A stretch of DNA of 53,336 bases from Crocinitomicaceae bacterium (GCA_002690915.1 NZGF01000084.1:6532-59867), one strand, 5' to 3'; positions 26,788 through 34,961 are shown, numbered from the stretch's first letter. Program-made: numbers and translations. Notes: generated by a model from the letters alone, not told the origin.

Positions 26788-27027
26788 ATGGCATGGAATC
26801 AAACTCCAGAGCGGATGGTGCGTGACTTTCAATTCCCTGATTTTCGGGCGGCAATGGCCTTCCTCAACCGTGTTGCAGATGTGGCGGAAGACCACGGGCA
26901 CCACCCAGAAATTTTGAATGTCTACGGACGGGTGCGCCTCACGTTGACCACCCACGACGCCGGAAATACCGTCACAGATAAGGATCTACGGCTCGCAGCT
27001 GCTATCGATGCATTGATGGCACCCTAA
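26788..27027 (+). CDS. phhB: 4a-hydroxytetrahydrobiopterin dehydratase (PCD/DCoH)
   Basis: A 79-residue enzyme that dehydrates 4a-hydroxytetrahydrobiopterin during recycling of the pterin cofactor of aromatic amino acid hydroxylases. The active-site motif is AEDHGHHPEI with the catalytic His pair, and DF..A..FLNRVADVAE and RLTLTTHDAGNTVTDKDLRL are family-typical. It is slightly short of the usual 95-105 residues because the N-terminal extension is absent, which is common in Bacteroidota. It overlaps its convergent neighbour by 4 nt at the stop codons. No aromatic hydroxylase gene lies in the window. Confidence 0.92.
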   Translation: MAWNQTPERMVRDFQFPDFRAAMAFLNRVADVAEDHGHHPEILNVYGRVRLTLTTHDAGNTVTDKDLRLAAAIDALMAP

Positions 27028-27260
27028 GGTTTTTCGGCTTCCAGATCCATGAACACGCGGTACCTTACTGCGTCGCCAAAAAAGGCCAGCCCCGCCATAA
27101 ACAGCACGAGCCCTGCCGTACCTTCTGCTCCCCACACCCACCAAGCCACATCATCCAACCGCAAAGCCAGCGCGTCAATCGTGACGGACAACCCTGCACC
27201 AATTAGAGCAAATCCGATGGTTCCGTTCCAGAACCAAAGCTTCCGGTACTTTTTCTCCAT
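27024..27260 (-). CDS. Small membrane protein with two transmembrane helices
   Basis: 78 residues starting MEKKYRKLWFWNG at the ATG 27260, with two hydrophobic helices (about 11-30 and 44-63) and a basic/acidic C-terminal tail. A longer frame to 27485 overlaps the divergent rhodanese gene and its N-terminus reads like antisense, so it is rejected. Function unknown; it faces the rhodanese gene across a short divergent promoter. Confidence 0.65.
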   Translation of the reverse strand: MEKKYRKLWFWNGTIGFALIGAGLSVTIDALALRLDDVAWWVWGAEGTAGLVLFMAGLAFFGDAVRYRVFMDLEAEKP

Positions 27261-27313
27261 GATGCAAGTTAGCTCATCGACAAGCTGGTTTAAAGCAGAA
27301 TCGTCATTGGTGC

Positions 27314-27321
27314 TAACTTTG
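27314..27321 (+). promoter_or_regulatory. -7 box (TAACTTTG) 5 nt before the rhodanese start
   Basis: TAACTTTG matches TAnnTTTG exactly and ends 5 nt before the ATG at 27327. The predicted transcript would be leaderless or nearly so. A -33 TTG at the normal distance is not evident. Confidence 0.5.
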
Positions 27322-27326
27322 CTGCC

Positions 27327-27641
27327 ATGTTCTTCACTTCCAAAAGCGACCTTTCGCCCCAAGAATTCAAAGATCAATTGGAGGCTACAGAAGGCACTGT
27401 CATCGATTGCCGCACGGCTGGCGAATGTGCAGGAGGTACATGGCCCGGTGCTCAACAGTTGGATTGGCTGAAAGGAGAAGTCCACGAGGCTCTAGATGGA
27501 TTGGACAAGTCCAGTACTTACTTTCTGTATTGCCGCTCCGGTGTACGTTCAGCCCAGGCTGCGCATTTCATGAAGGCCAGTGGTTTCAGCAATGTACACA
27601 ACGTCGGCGGTTACAACGACATAAGCGATTTGGCGGAGTAA
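27327..27641 (+). CDS. Single-domain rhodanese-like sulfurtransferase
   Basis: A 104-residue cytoplasmic rhodanese domain. The catalytic Cys lies in YFLYCRSGVRSAQAA (loop CRSGVR), and VIDCRTAGECAGGTWPGA corresponds to the conserved VIDVR.xxExxxGHIpGA strand-loop. It transfers sulfane sulfur from a persulfide to an acceptor; partner unknown. Single-domain rhodaneses often accompany YeeE/YedE transporters, and the decayed YeeE/YedE locus lies about 1.8 kb upstream, so this may be a surviving member of a sulfur-handling group (inference). Confidence 0.92.
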   Translation: MFFTSKSDLSPQEFKDQLEATEGTVIDCRTAGECAGGTWPGAQQLDWLKGEVHEALDGLDKSSTYFLYCRSGVRSAQAAHFMKASGFSNVHNVGGYNDISDLAE

Positions 27642-27661
27642 TCCATCGGCAACGCATAAAA

Positions 27662-27686
27662 AAAGGGAGGCATTGCGCCTCCCTTT
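27662..27686. terminator. Bidirectional intrinsic terminator
   Basis: AAAGGGAGGC (27662-27671), a 5-nt loop, then GCCTCCCTTT (27677-27686): a perfect 10-bp stem. A run of seven A precedes GGGAGG on the plus strand, so the minus strand has a T7 tail, ideal for ending the leftward DUF4625-like operon. The rhodanese side has the weaker tail TTTCTATT. Confidence 0.88.
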
Positions 27687-27707
27687 CTATTGTGAGACCG
27701 GAATTAT

Positions 27708-28514
27708 CTACTCCACTTCAACGTGAAATCCAGTCTCCATCTCATTGCCTGCGCCGTCGGTCGCTTTCATCTCGAAATGGCACTCGCCCGTGAGGTAGAC
27801 GGGAACACCAACAGTTTCATCGAATGCGAATTGCGTTTCACCGGCAGGTGCCAGCTCCACTTCCCAGATGACCGTTTCGGTGGCTTCATCGATGAATTCC
27901 AAGACCGCAGCCGTGATGCCATCGCTGTCACTCACGGTTCCTACCACGTTGATGTCAGTACCGGATGCCCAAACGGGTTCATCGTGCCATTCACTTGGAT
28001 CGGTTCCGCCAACTGAAGTAAGGGTAAACTCAGGAATGTAATCGTTCTCGACATGTAATTTGGCAATGAAATCTGAAGCTACATTTCCCTCTTCGTCGAC
28101 AATAGATACAATAACATCCCAGATGCCCCTCGCTGTGTTTGGCACATCCGTATGGAAATCCACCTCAGCTTCAGTCCCGGTGAGAGAAAGAGTTTCTAGC
28201 ACTTCCCAATCAGTTCCACTATGCAAAATGAGGCCATGATCATCCTCGCCGGTCCCTTCCTCGCCTTCATGGGCATGGCCCGCAGCGCTGTGAATGTCAT
28301 AGCGCACCTCGCTGAGGCCTTCGTTATCACAGAAGACGTCTTCAATGTCTAGGTGATCGCCAGCTATGGATTCAATTTCGTCCGCCAAGATGCTGTTGGC
28401 GCCCGCTTCCGGAGTGCAGACCGTTGGTGCCTCCTCGTCTGTTTTTTGGCAAGACGCCAAGGTCAGTACTGCGGTCAATACCGCGGTAAAATTCAGTGCA
28501 AATTTCGTATTCAT
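27708..28514 (-). CDS. DUF4625-like lipoprotein, His/Glu-rich, partner of TonB receptor
   Basis: 268 residues from the ATG at 28514, with lipobox LTLASC (C22). The mature part has two or three beta-sandwich-like repeats (FHTDVP.....W.V.V...D..GN.A, and a second ending AT-DGAGNEMET), as in DUF4625 lipoproteins of Bacteroidota. A loop HSAAGHAHEGEEG followed by GEDDHG is rich in His, Glu and Asp and could hold a divalent metal. Its ATG overlaps the TGA of the upstream TonB-dependent receptor (ATGA), so the two are co-translated. I infer a surface or periplasmic metal-binding lipoprotein that works with that receptor. Confidence 0.75.
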   Translation of the reverse strand: MNTKFALNFTAVLTAVLTLASCQKTDEEAPTVCTPEAGANSILADEIESIAGDHLDIEDVFCDNEGLSEVRYDIHSAAGHAHEGEEGTGEDDHGLILHSGTDWEVLETLSLTGTEAEVDFHTDVPNTARGIWDVIVSIVDEEGNVASDFIAKLHVENDYIPEFTLTSVGGTDPSEWHDEPVWASGTDINVVGTVSDSDGITAAVLEFIDEATETVIWEVELAPAGETQFAFDETVGVPVYLTGECHFEMKATDGAGNEMETGFHVEVE

Positions 28515-30856
28515 TTTAAAATTGATTTTTGGTTTTGGTTCAGCGAAGCGCTGAAACGCAATTCGACCCATCGGCCCTGAGCCACCAAGCCCAGTGCGCG
28601 ATAGGCGCTGATGTGATCAAGCCACGCCGTGTTCAGGACGTTGTGCACATGGAGAGACCAAGTCCCCGTTCGCATGGTTTGATTCAAAGAGAGATCAGCA
28701 AGCAACGCACCCGGTGTGGACGATTCGTTGCGTGCTGTAAGGGTCGCCGGGGCAATGGCTCTGGCTGTCGCTTTCAACGCGCTGCCTTTGCCAGTCCGGC
28801 CTTCCCATGAGATCAGAAGCTGTGATGGTGTTGTAAACGGCAACCCCAGCCCGGTGCGCAAATCCCATTGGCCAAGCACCGACCCCGCCGCTTCCCAAGT
28901 GTGGCGATCCCGGGCACGGGTCAGCGTAGCCTCCATTCCCGTTCGAAACGCATCATTGGCTTCGAACCGGTAAATGAGACCAGCGTGGGAAATCGGTGCA
29001 AATCGAGCACTCGGTGTCAATGAGATGAATCCGCGGTGCAACGCTGCAAACCCATCGGCTCGCCAACTCCAAACCCGGTTGGAGACGGCGCGTTTTAGTT
29101 GACCCCGCCCTTCTACGGTCCACTCCGGTGTCAACTCGGGATTTCCTTGCTCAAACCGGAACGTTCCGTGGTGGATGCCATTCGCCCCCCACTCATAGTT
29201 GCTCGGGACACGCCCGTGAAAGGCAAGCGTCGCCGTGCCGCTCATGGCGCGTTTTTCCAAGCGAAATGGGTGTTGCCACGTCACCATACCACCAGGCAAG
29301 AACTTCGTAAACGCTGTTGCACGAACATCTTCTCCGATAACATCATCCGACGCATTAAACAGGGGCTCCGTGTACCCATCCTGAGCAGCATGTACCGCGT
29401 CCAAACGAACAGAGAGCGTCGAGTGCGTCAACACCGTCTCGCCAATGGCTGATAAGCGCACCCTCCGGTGACTGGGAAGCAAAAACTCCCATCCCTCCGT
29501 TTCGACTTCCTGTGCTTCCACCTGAAAACCAAACGTAGTGTGCGGGCCGCTGCGCTTGACCTCAACGAACCCGTTCCATTCATCCAGCGACAGGCTCAAG
29601 TCCGAATCCGGGAGCGGGCCCCAGCCATGGGCATGGGGCGGTGCGAATTCTTGGCGATGGTTCCACGATGAAGCCGCTTTGGCCGTCCATTGTTGACCTG
29701 TTACCGTCGAAGGTCTCTGCAACGTAAACACGGCTTGGACGCGCGAGGCGTGCTGATGCGGAATGTCGATGTCAAACGCGGCATCGCTGGGCGCCAAATC
29801 GCCTTGCATGGGAACACCAATGATTCCTGGAAACAGCCCTTGGCGCACATCGGAAAAGCGCATAGCCAGCCCGCAGACCCATTGGCTCTGAAACCGGCGA
29901 CCCAAACCGGCGACAGCGTGCAACGCACGGCCCCCTGTATTGGGCAGTTCTTCCGTTTCGAGCGTATACGTGCGGCCGATGTAAGAGAAAGACCGCTGGG
30001 GAACTTGAGTCGCTCCAAATTGTGCTGCGGAGATACCGGCATGCCAGTGGTGGTCATCGCGTGAATCCATGTGCAGCGCAAAGACTTGTCCTCTGGAGTT
30101 GCCGAACCGCGCAGCGCTGCCCCAGCGGGTATTCACTCCGCTCGTGTTCAACAATGATGGCGACTCGAAGCGCAGTCCGCCACCAGCCGATTCCGGTCCC
30201 ATCCAGACGTGACCACCCCCGGCAGTCCAAGTATTGGCCACTTGCAATTCCGGCGCCACCAAGACACCGTGGTCGCTGCCCCAGCGTCCGCCTTGTTGCG
30301 GGACGCCATCTTCCAGCACAGCGACGCGAGACCCATAAAGTCCTCGAATCACCGGCTGGATCAACCCCGCTCCCAAATCCAAGCTCTGCAGGCCAGGAGC
30401 CCTATCCAATTGTTGCATCAGCTCACCCGAATGCAGCTCTTGACTCTCCATTTCAGACGGGCCGACGGTCGCGATCAGCGCTTGCCCCAATTCCACCTGC
30501 AACTCTTCTAGCCAGATGTCCATGTGGGCATCGGTAACCGCCAGCCGCTGCGAGGCGAACCCCACACAACTCACGGCAATGGTATCCACGCCATGGGGAC
30601 ACGACACGTGAAATGCACCCGCTGCATCCGAAGATGTAGCAAGGCCACACGGTCGAGCCATGACCAGGACACCTGGCAGTTTATATTGGGTTAAAGCGTG
30701 AAGAATGTGCCCCTCCACAACGGTATGCCTCTCGCTCTGCGCCAAAGATTGCACACAGAGAATGAGGAACAATGCACACCAAATCCAAGATCGGTTTGGC
30801 ATTACGAACGCCATGAAGGTTCTGCCATTCCCACGCTTCGGCGACGGATTCGTCAT
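28511..30856 (-). CDS. TonB-dependent outer-membrane receptor, His-rich, likely metal uptake
   Basis: About 781 residues: signal peptide (ending QSLAQ), an N-terminal carboxypeptidase-like domain (VEGHILHALTQYKLPGV to IAVSCVGFASQRLAV), a plug with QSLDLGAGLIQPVIRGLYGS and VAVLEDGVPQQGGRWGSDHG, and a 22-strand type barrel. The strand-loop HHGTFRFEQGNPELTPEW and scattered His (SRDDHHWHAG, DIPHQHASR, PPHAHGWG) recall ZnuD-like zinc receptors. It probably imports a metal or small metal complex with TonB energy. Alternative in-frame starts at 30814 and 30802 give shorter n-regions and are plausible. It overlaps the DUF4625-like gene by 4 nt and follows the His-rich small protein gene by 39 nt. Confidence 0.88.
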   Translation of the reverse strand: MTNPSPKRGNGRTFMAFVMPNRSWIWCALFLILCVQSLAQSERHTVVEGHILHALTQYKLPGVLVMARPCGLATSSDAAGAFHVSCPHGVDTIAVSCVGFASQRLAVTDAHMDIWLEELQVELGQALIATVGPSEMESQELHSGELMQQLDRAPGLQSLDLGAGLIQPVIRGLYGSRVAVLEDGVPQQGGRWGSDHGVLVAPELQVANTWTAGGGHVWMGPESAGGGLRFESPSLLNTSGVNTRWGSAARFGNSRGQVFALHMDSRDDHHWHAGISAAQFGATQVPQRSFSYIGRTYTLETEELPNTGGRALHAVAGLGRRFQSQWVCGLAMRFSDVRQGLFPGIIGVPMQGDLAPSDAAFDIDIPHQHASRVQAVFTLQRPSTVTGQQWTAKAASSWNHRQEFAPPHAHGWGPLPDSDLSLSLDEWNGFVEVKRSGPHTTFGFQVEAQEVETEGWEFLLPSHRRVRLSAIGETVLTHSTLSVRLDAVHAAQDGYTEPLFNASDDVIGEDVRATAFTKFLPGGMVTWQHPFRLEKRAMSGTATLAFHGRVPSNYEWGANGIHHGTFRFEQGNPELTPEWTVEGRGQLKRAVSNRVWSWRADGFAALHRGFISLTPSARFAPISHAGLIYRFEANDAFRTGMEATLTRARDRHTWEAAGSVLGQWDLRTGLGLPFTTPSQLLISWEGRTGKGSALKATARAIAPATLTARNESSTPGALLADLSLNQTMRTGTWSLHVHNVLNTAWLDHISAYRALGLVAQGRWVELRFSASLNQNQKSILK

Positions 30857-30895
30857 GAAAGTTGGAAAAATGGAGATAAACGGAAAAACGAAGCG

Positions 30896-31300
30896 TTAGC
30901 TCCTGGCCGGTGGGCCGCGTTCACTCCAAGTGGTCTGCCACGTTACCGTTTGGAAACCCGGACACGGACATCCGGACGACGCGCATGCATGAAAAGTTCC
31001 TTTCGCATTTGCTTCAAGGCGGATAGACACGCCTTGCACAGGGCTAAAGTCCCAACCGCAGATGGTGCATGCATGCTCGTCAACTAACCAATGATCTTCG
31101 GTATGTGTGCCAGCCCACTCTTTGCACCCATCGTGATGGTGCGCATGTTGCCCGTGGTGATGGTGGTGGTTGCAACCAGCGACCACGTGTCCGAATTGGT
31201 GATGCACCTCCAAGCCAATCACCAGTAACCAGACCGAAAGCAAGGTGCCGGAAAACAAGAAACGCTTGCAGGCCTTGTAGGTTGTGAACCGGGCAATCAT
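30896..31300 (-). CDS. His-rich small membrane-anchored or exported protein
   Basis: 134 residues with one N-terminal hydrophobic segment (about 14-31), then a dense His region: H33 H34 H38, H45-H49 (HHHHH), H52, H54-H56. This is followed by HACTICGWDFSP with a CxxC (C78, C81) and a Cys-rich tail CASSGCPCPG. The layout suggests periplasmic binding of Zn, Cu or Ni. It is the first gene of the leftward arm, 39 nt ahead of the TonB receptor. A box TAACTTAG lies 7 nt before its ATG on the minus strand. Family not recognised. Confidence 0.8.
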   Translation of the reverse strand: MIARFTTYKACKRFLFSGTLLSVWLLVIGLEVHHQFGHVVAGCNHHHHHGQHAHHHDGCKEWAGTHTEDHWLVDEHACTICGWDFSPVQGVSIRLEANAKGTFHACASSGCPCPGFQTVTWQTTWSERGPPARS

Positions 31301-31332
31301 GGACGCGCTAAGTTAGGCCTTTCAAGCACAAG

Positions 31333-31348
31333 GAATTTTCAAAAATTC
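31333..31348. promoter_or_regulatory. 16-bp palindrome between the two TonB-receptor arms
   Basis: GAATTTTCAAAAATTC has perfect 7-bp arms around a 2-bp centre (CA). It sits in the 100-nt gap between the divergent His-rich gene and the CxxC TonB receptor gene, where one repressor could control both directions. It is AT-rich, as expected of Fur/Zur-type or similar sites, but I cannot name the regulator. Confidence 0.5.
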
Positions 31349-31385
31349 AGAAAACTCCCGCCCTCCAGCGCCCGTATTCGTGCCG

Positions 31386-31393
31386 TAATTTTG
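31386..31393 (+). promoter_or_regulatory. -7 box (TAATTTTG) 7 nt before the second TonB receptor start
   Basis: TAATTTTG matches TAnnTTTG exactly; the ATG is at 31401. A start site 5-8 nt downstream would fall at or next to the ATG. No -33 TTG is seen at normal spacing, so an activator or relaxed promoter is possible. Confidence 0.5.
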
Positions 31394-31400
31394 TCCCTTC

Positions 31401-33689
31401 ATGGAAAGCAACCTCGGCCGATTCATTTTACTTCTTGCTGCAAGCATGCTCATGGTTGTTCAGGCCATCGGCCAAGCGTCCCTGACCGGCACGGTTTCAT
31501 CCGATGGTAAAGTGCTCGGGTTCTCGGCCACAGTGTTCATCGAGGGAAGCGCTTTGGGTGGAGCCACGAATGAGCTCGGCATGTATGAGATCCGCGGAAT
31601 TCCCGCCGGGACGTATTCAGTCTTCGCAACCGCGGTCGGTTACGTCAGGGCACAAAAGCGCGTGACGTTGTCCGCTTCAGGTTCAGTCGTGCTGGATTTC
31701 AATTTGGAACAAGACCTCGCGTTACTCGGTGAGGTGGTCGTGTCCGGGACGATGAAAGCCGTAAACAAATTGGAGAGCGCCGTTCCAGTTGAAGTCTATA
31801 CTCCCCGATTTTTCAAAGCGAATCCCACCCCATCCGTCTATGAAGCATTGCAGACAGTGAATGGCGTGCGGCCCCAAATCAATTGTGCGGTGTGCAACAC
31901 CGGCGACATCCACATCAACGGGTTGGAAGGGCCCTACACAATGGTGTTAATCGACGGCATGCCCGTTGTCAGTGGCTTGTCTACCGTCTATGGCCTCAAC
32001 GGCATTCCGGCATCGCTCATCGAACGCGTTGAAGTCGTGAAAGGACCCGCGAGCACGCTCTATGGCTCTGAGGCGGTTGGTGGCCTGATCAATGTCATCA
32101 CGAAGCAGACCACCAACGCCCCGCGCGTCGCTTTCGACGCGTTTGGCTCGACCTGGGGCGAAATCAATGCCGATATCGCAGCGAAGTTCAATGCTGGTAA
32201 ACGTGCCGAATCGCTGATTGGAGTGAACCGATTTTATTTCGATCAGCGCATTGATAAGGACGGTGATGGCTTCACCGATATGACCCTTCAGGACCGGCTC
32301 TCCGTTTTTAATAAATGGAACTTCAAACGCCCTGGAAACCGTCTGTTCACGTTGGCTGCGCGATTCGTTCAGGAAGAGCGATTTGGGGGCGATGTGGACT
32401 GGGAGGAGGCGGAACACCGCGGCGGAAATGAAGTCTACGGGGAAAGTATCTACACCGACCGATGGGAGGCATTCGGCGTATACGAATTGCCAATGAAAGA
32501 GCAGGTGCAGGTGCAGTTTAGTGCCAACGGCCATGCACAAAACTCAGTTTATGGGGACACCGAATACATCGCAGACCAGCGCATCGGTTTTGGGCAACTC
32601 CTCTGGAACAAGACTATGGGTGAGCGTCATGCTGTGCTTACCGGTTTGACCATGCGGTATACGTATTACGACGACAATACACCGGCCACGGCCAATGCGG
32701 ACAGCTTGACTCCGCAGAACCAGCCGACCCACACCTACCTCCCTGGCGTTTTTGTGCAGAATGAAATTTCCCTCAACCCCGAGAACAAGCTACTGATCGG
32801 CATGCGGTACGACCGCAATTCGCTGCACGGAAACATCTTCACGCCACGCCTCAACTACAAATGGAATTCCTCGGACAAACGCAATACACTGCGGGTTTCG
32901 TTCGGAACGGGGTACCGCGTCGCCAATGTCTTCACAGAAGACCACGCTGCATTGACTGGTGCACGGGACGTAATCATTGCACAAGACTTGCTGCCGGAGA
33001 CCTCGATCAACGGAAACGTTAACTACGTGCGTCGCATATTCACGCGCGGCGAAGGCATCATCGGCTTGGATGCCACCGCATTTTACACCCACTTCGACAA
33101 CAAGATTTTCCCAGATTACGACACCGACCCCAGCCAAATTCGATACACCAACCTCGAAGGCTTTTCGGTATCGCAAGGGGTATCATTGAATGTCGATGCC
33201 GTGAAGCAAGGGTTCAAGCTCAACGCCGGCGCCACCGCGATGAACGTATTCATCGAACAGCAAGGCGTGCGCGAACGGCAACCGCTCACGGAGCAATTTT
33301 CGGGCACATGGTCCATCGGCTATGTTTTTGAAAAAGCAGGGCTCTCCATCGATTACACCGGGTACGTCTACAGCCCGATGGATCTGCCCACCTTGACCAC
33401 GGAGGACTTCGTCGATCCCCGACCGGCCCAATCCCCCTGGTACAGCATCCAAAACATCCAAGGCACCAAACGCTTCGACAATGGGCTGACGTGTTATGCA
33501 GGTGCCAAGAACCTCTTGAATTGGACACCTTGGGACCACCTGCCTCCCGGCGTTTCATACATGGGAAACACCCAAGACCCCTTCGAGCAAAACACCCCGC
33601 CCGGTGAGTTGGTGTTTGATCCGGCTTACGTGTATGGGCCGAACCAAGGCATTCGCGGCTTCATCGGGCTGAGATGGGCTCTGAACTGA
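31401..33689 (+). CDS. TonB-dependent receptor with CxxC in the plug
   Basis: 762 residues: signal peptide, carboxypeptidase-regulatory-like domain (GTVSSDGKVLGFSATVFIEG to VFATAVGYVRAQKRV), then a plug and barrel. The plug reads QINCAVCNTGDIHINGLEG with C162 and C165, then YTMVLIDGMPVVSGLSTVYG and VEVVKGPASTLYGSEAVGG. The barrel ends with a canonical aromatic C-terminus (LRWALN). The CxxC plug marks a subfamily I recall as common in Bacteroidota; its ligand is unknown to me. Neighbours suggest a metal or a small metal chelate. It overlaps the thioredoxin-like frame that follows, so the two form an operon. Confidence 0.9.
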   Translation: MESNLGRFILLLAASMLMVVQAIGQASLTGTVSSDGKVLGFSATVFIEGSALGGATNELGMYEIRGIPAGTYSVFATAVGYVRAQKRVTLSASGSVVLDFNLEQDLALLGEVVVSGTMKAVNKLESAVPVEVYTPRFFKANPTPSVYEALQTVNGVRPQINCAVCNTGDIHINGLEGPYTMVLIDGMPVVSGLSTVYGLNGIPASLIERVEVVKGPASTLYGSEAVGGLINVITKQTTNAPRVAFDAFGSTWGEINADIAAKFNAGKRAESLIGVNRFYFDQRIDKDGDGFTDMTLQDRLSVFNKWNFKRPGNRLFTLAARFVQEERFGGDVDWEEAEHRGGNEVYGESIYTDRWEAFGVYELPMKEQVQVQFSANGHAQNSVYGDTEYIADQRIGFGQLLWNKTMGERHAVLTGLTMRYTYYDDNTPATANADSLTPQNQPTHTYLPGVFVQNEISLNPENKLLIGMRYDRNSLHGNIFTPRLNYKWNSSDKRNTLRVSFGTGYRVANVFTEDHAALTGARDVIIAQDLLPETSINGNVNYVRRIFTRGEGIIGLDATAFYTHFDNKIFPDYDTDPSQIRYTNLEGFSVSQGVSLNVDAVKQGFKLNAGATAMNVFIEQQGVRERQPLTEQFSGTWSIGYVFEKAGLSIDYTGYVYSPMDLPTLTTEDFVDPRPAQSPWYSIQNIQGTKRFDNGLTCYAGAKNLLNWTPWDHLPPGVSYMGNTQDPFEQNTPPGELVFDPAYVYGPNQGIRGFIGLRWALN

Positions 33690-33700
33690 ATCATGGCACG

Positions 33701-34192
33701 ATGAGGTACGCGCACTTGTCTTTATTGGGGGCGGCTTGGTTGGCCGGAACCATCACCGGTGCTGCACAGGATACTCTCAACCGTTCGATTCAATCGCTCG
33801 AGCAACGGATGGAGGCTGAAGGCAAGCTCGGTGTGGTGTTTTTTTACACGGAATGGTGCACCGTGTGCCACGCCATGGAGCAAGTAGCGTTGCAGAATCC
33901 TGAAGTGCGTCGCCTATTGGATGATCGCTTCGCTTTCGTCGCCTTTGATGCCGAGTCCGAGGTGCCGGTTGAATATGGTGGACAGGTGTTTCGCTACCGG
34001 CCGAGTGGTGTGCACTCAGGCGTGCACGAATGGGCATTGGAGTTGGCCTCGGTCGACGGTAAGATCAACTACCCCACCCTCACTGTTTTCAACGCGCAAA
34101 ATAAAATCCTGTTCCAACACATTGGTCTGCTGGGCGAAGAGTCACTAATCGCGGTTTTGAATGAATTGACGGGTGAATCCAACGGCCGTTAG
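33701..34192 (+). CDS. Exported thioredoxin-fold protein
   Basis: 163 residues from ATG 33701 (signal peptide ending TGAAQ); an upstream ATG at 33674 in the receptor's end would add nine residues. The redox motif is FYTEWCTVCHAME (C53, C56), followed by a thioredoxin-like beta-alpha pattern with the cis-Pro segment INYPTLTVFN and the terminal strand KILFQHIGL. It is periplasmic by its leader. Co-transcribed with the CxxC TonB receptor, it may reduce or deliver metal to that receptor's cysteines, or maintain a partner; this is inference. Its stop overlaps the convergent gene's stop by 4 nt. Confidence 0.88.
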   Translation: MRYAHLSLLGAAWLAGTITGAAQDTLNRSIQSLEQRMEAEGKLGVVFFYTEWCTVCHAMEQVALQNPEVRRLLDDRFAFVAFDAESEVPVEYGGQVFRYRPSGVHSGVHEWALELASVDGKINYPTLTVFNAQNKILFQHIGLLGEESLIAVLNELTGESNGR

Positions 34193-34878
34193 CACGGTTC
34201 GCCGAAGCTGCTCAATAACTCAAGTACGTCGGAAACCGCCACCTGGCCGTCGCCGTTGAGGTCGGCACTGCAGCCCTCGATGCAGCCAAATTCAGAGAGC
34301 AATAGGAGGAGGTCAGCGATGGATACCGTCAAATCCGCATTGAGGTCGGAAGGGCATCCAATCACGGGCAAGGCTTCATCCTCGCCGATGAGGCCGTCGC
34401 AGTTGTTGTCCACCCCTTCTGCCGTCGCCGGTGCACCGGGATATGCCGTGGCGTCGTTATCATCGCAATCGCACACGTTGGACTCTCCGTCGGCGTCGGC
34501 GTCCACGATTCCAGCACAGGTTTCAAATCCCGCCTGGCAATTCGCTTGCACGCACGCCTCGCAGTCGGCCTCAGAACCAAAGGCACAGGCGAAAAAGCAA
34601 CTGTTGGTCACACACGTGCTTTGCTCCGCGAAACAGGCCACGCAACCAGTGGACATCGCTGGCACCCCGCTCTGAATGCAATCCTGAAAGCAGGCGGTGA
34701 TATCGTTGGATAAAAAACACGAAAATCCACAGTCAAAAACGACTCCATTGATGGCTTCCCCTTCGTTGCACAAAAGCTCGAGGTCATCCGCTGTACACTG
34801 CGCTAAGGATGAGGAGAGCACGCCAAATGCAAAGAAACATGCAGGGACCAAGCGCCGGAGACGGGCGTATCTGAACAT
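34189..34878 (-). CDS. Secreted Cys-rich protein with MopE-like and dockerin-like motifs
   Basis: 229 residues from ATG 34878 (signal peptide ending SSLAQ). The first half is Cys-rich with repeated C..C spacing (ACFQDC, GCVACFAEQSTC, ACFGSEADCEAC-like). A middle segment VCDCDDNDATAYPGAP followed by GVDNNCDGLIGEDE matches the putative metal-binding motif of MopE-type proteins. The end has two dockerin-like Ca-binding loops, DLNADLTVSIADLLLLLSEF and DLNGDGQVAVSDVLELLSSF. No catalytic domain is seen. It may bind Ca or Cu at the cell surface. Confidence 0.75.
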   Translation of the reverse strand: MFRYARLRRLVPACFFAFGVLSSSLAQCTADDLELLCNEGEAINGVVFDCGFSCFLSNDITACFQDCIQSGVPAMSTGCVACFAEQSTCVTNSCFFACAFGSEADCEACVQANCQAGFETCAGIVDADADGESNVCDCDDNDATAYPGAPATAEGVDNNCDGLIGEDEALPVIGCPSDLNADLTVSIADLLLLLSEFGCIEGCSADLNGDGQVAVSDVLELLSSFGEPC

Positions 34879-34961
34879 GGTAATAGTACAATTATGCAGC
34901 AGCAACGTTCACTGCATCAATTCAGAATCGACCAGACAAACACGTTCGTTAAGTGAAGCAT

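Noticed and set aside
31310-31393. A complete -33/-7 promoter for the two receptor operons
   Set aside because: Good -7 elements exist, but no TTG at 17-23 nt spacing in either direction, so only the -7 boxes are listed.
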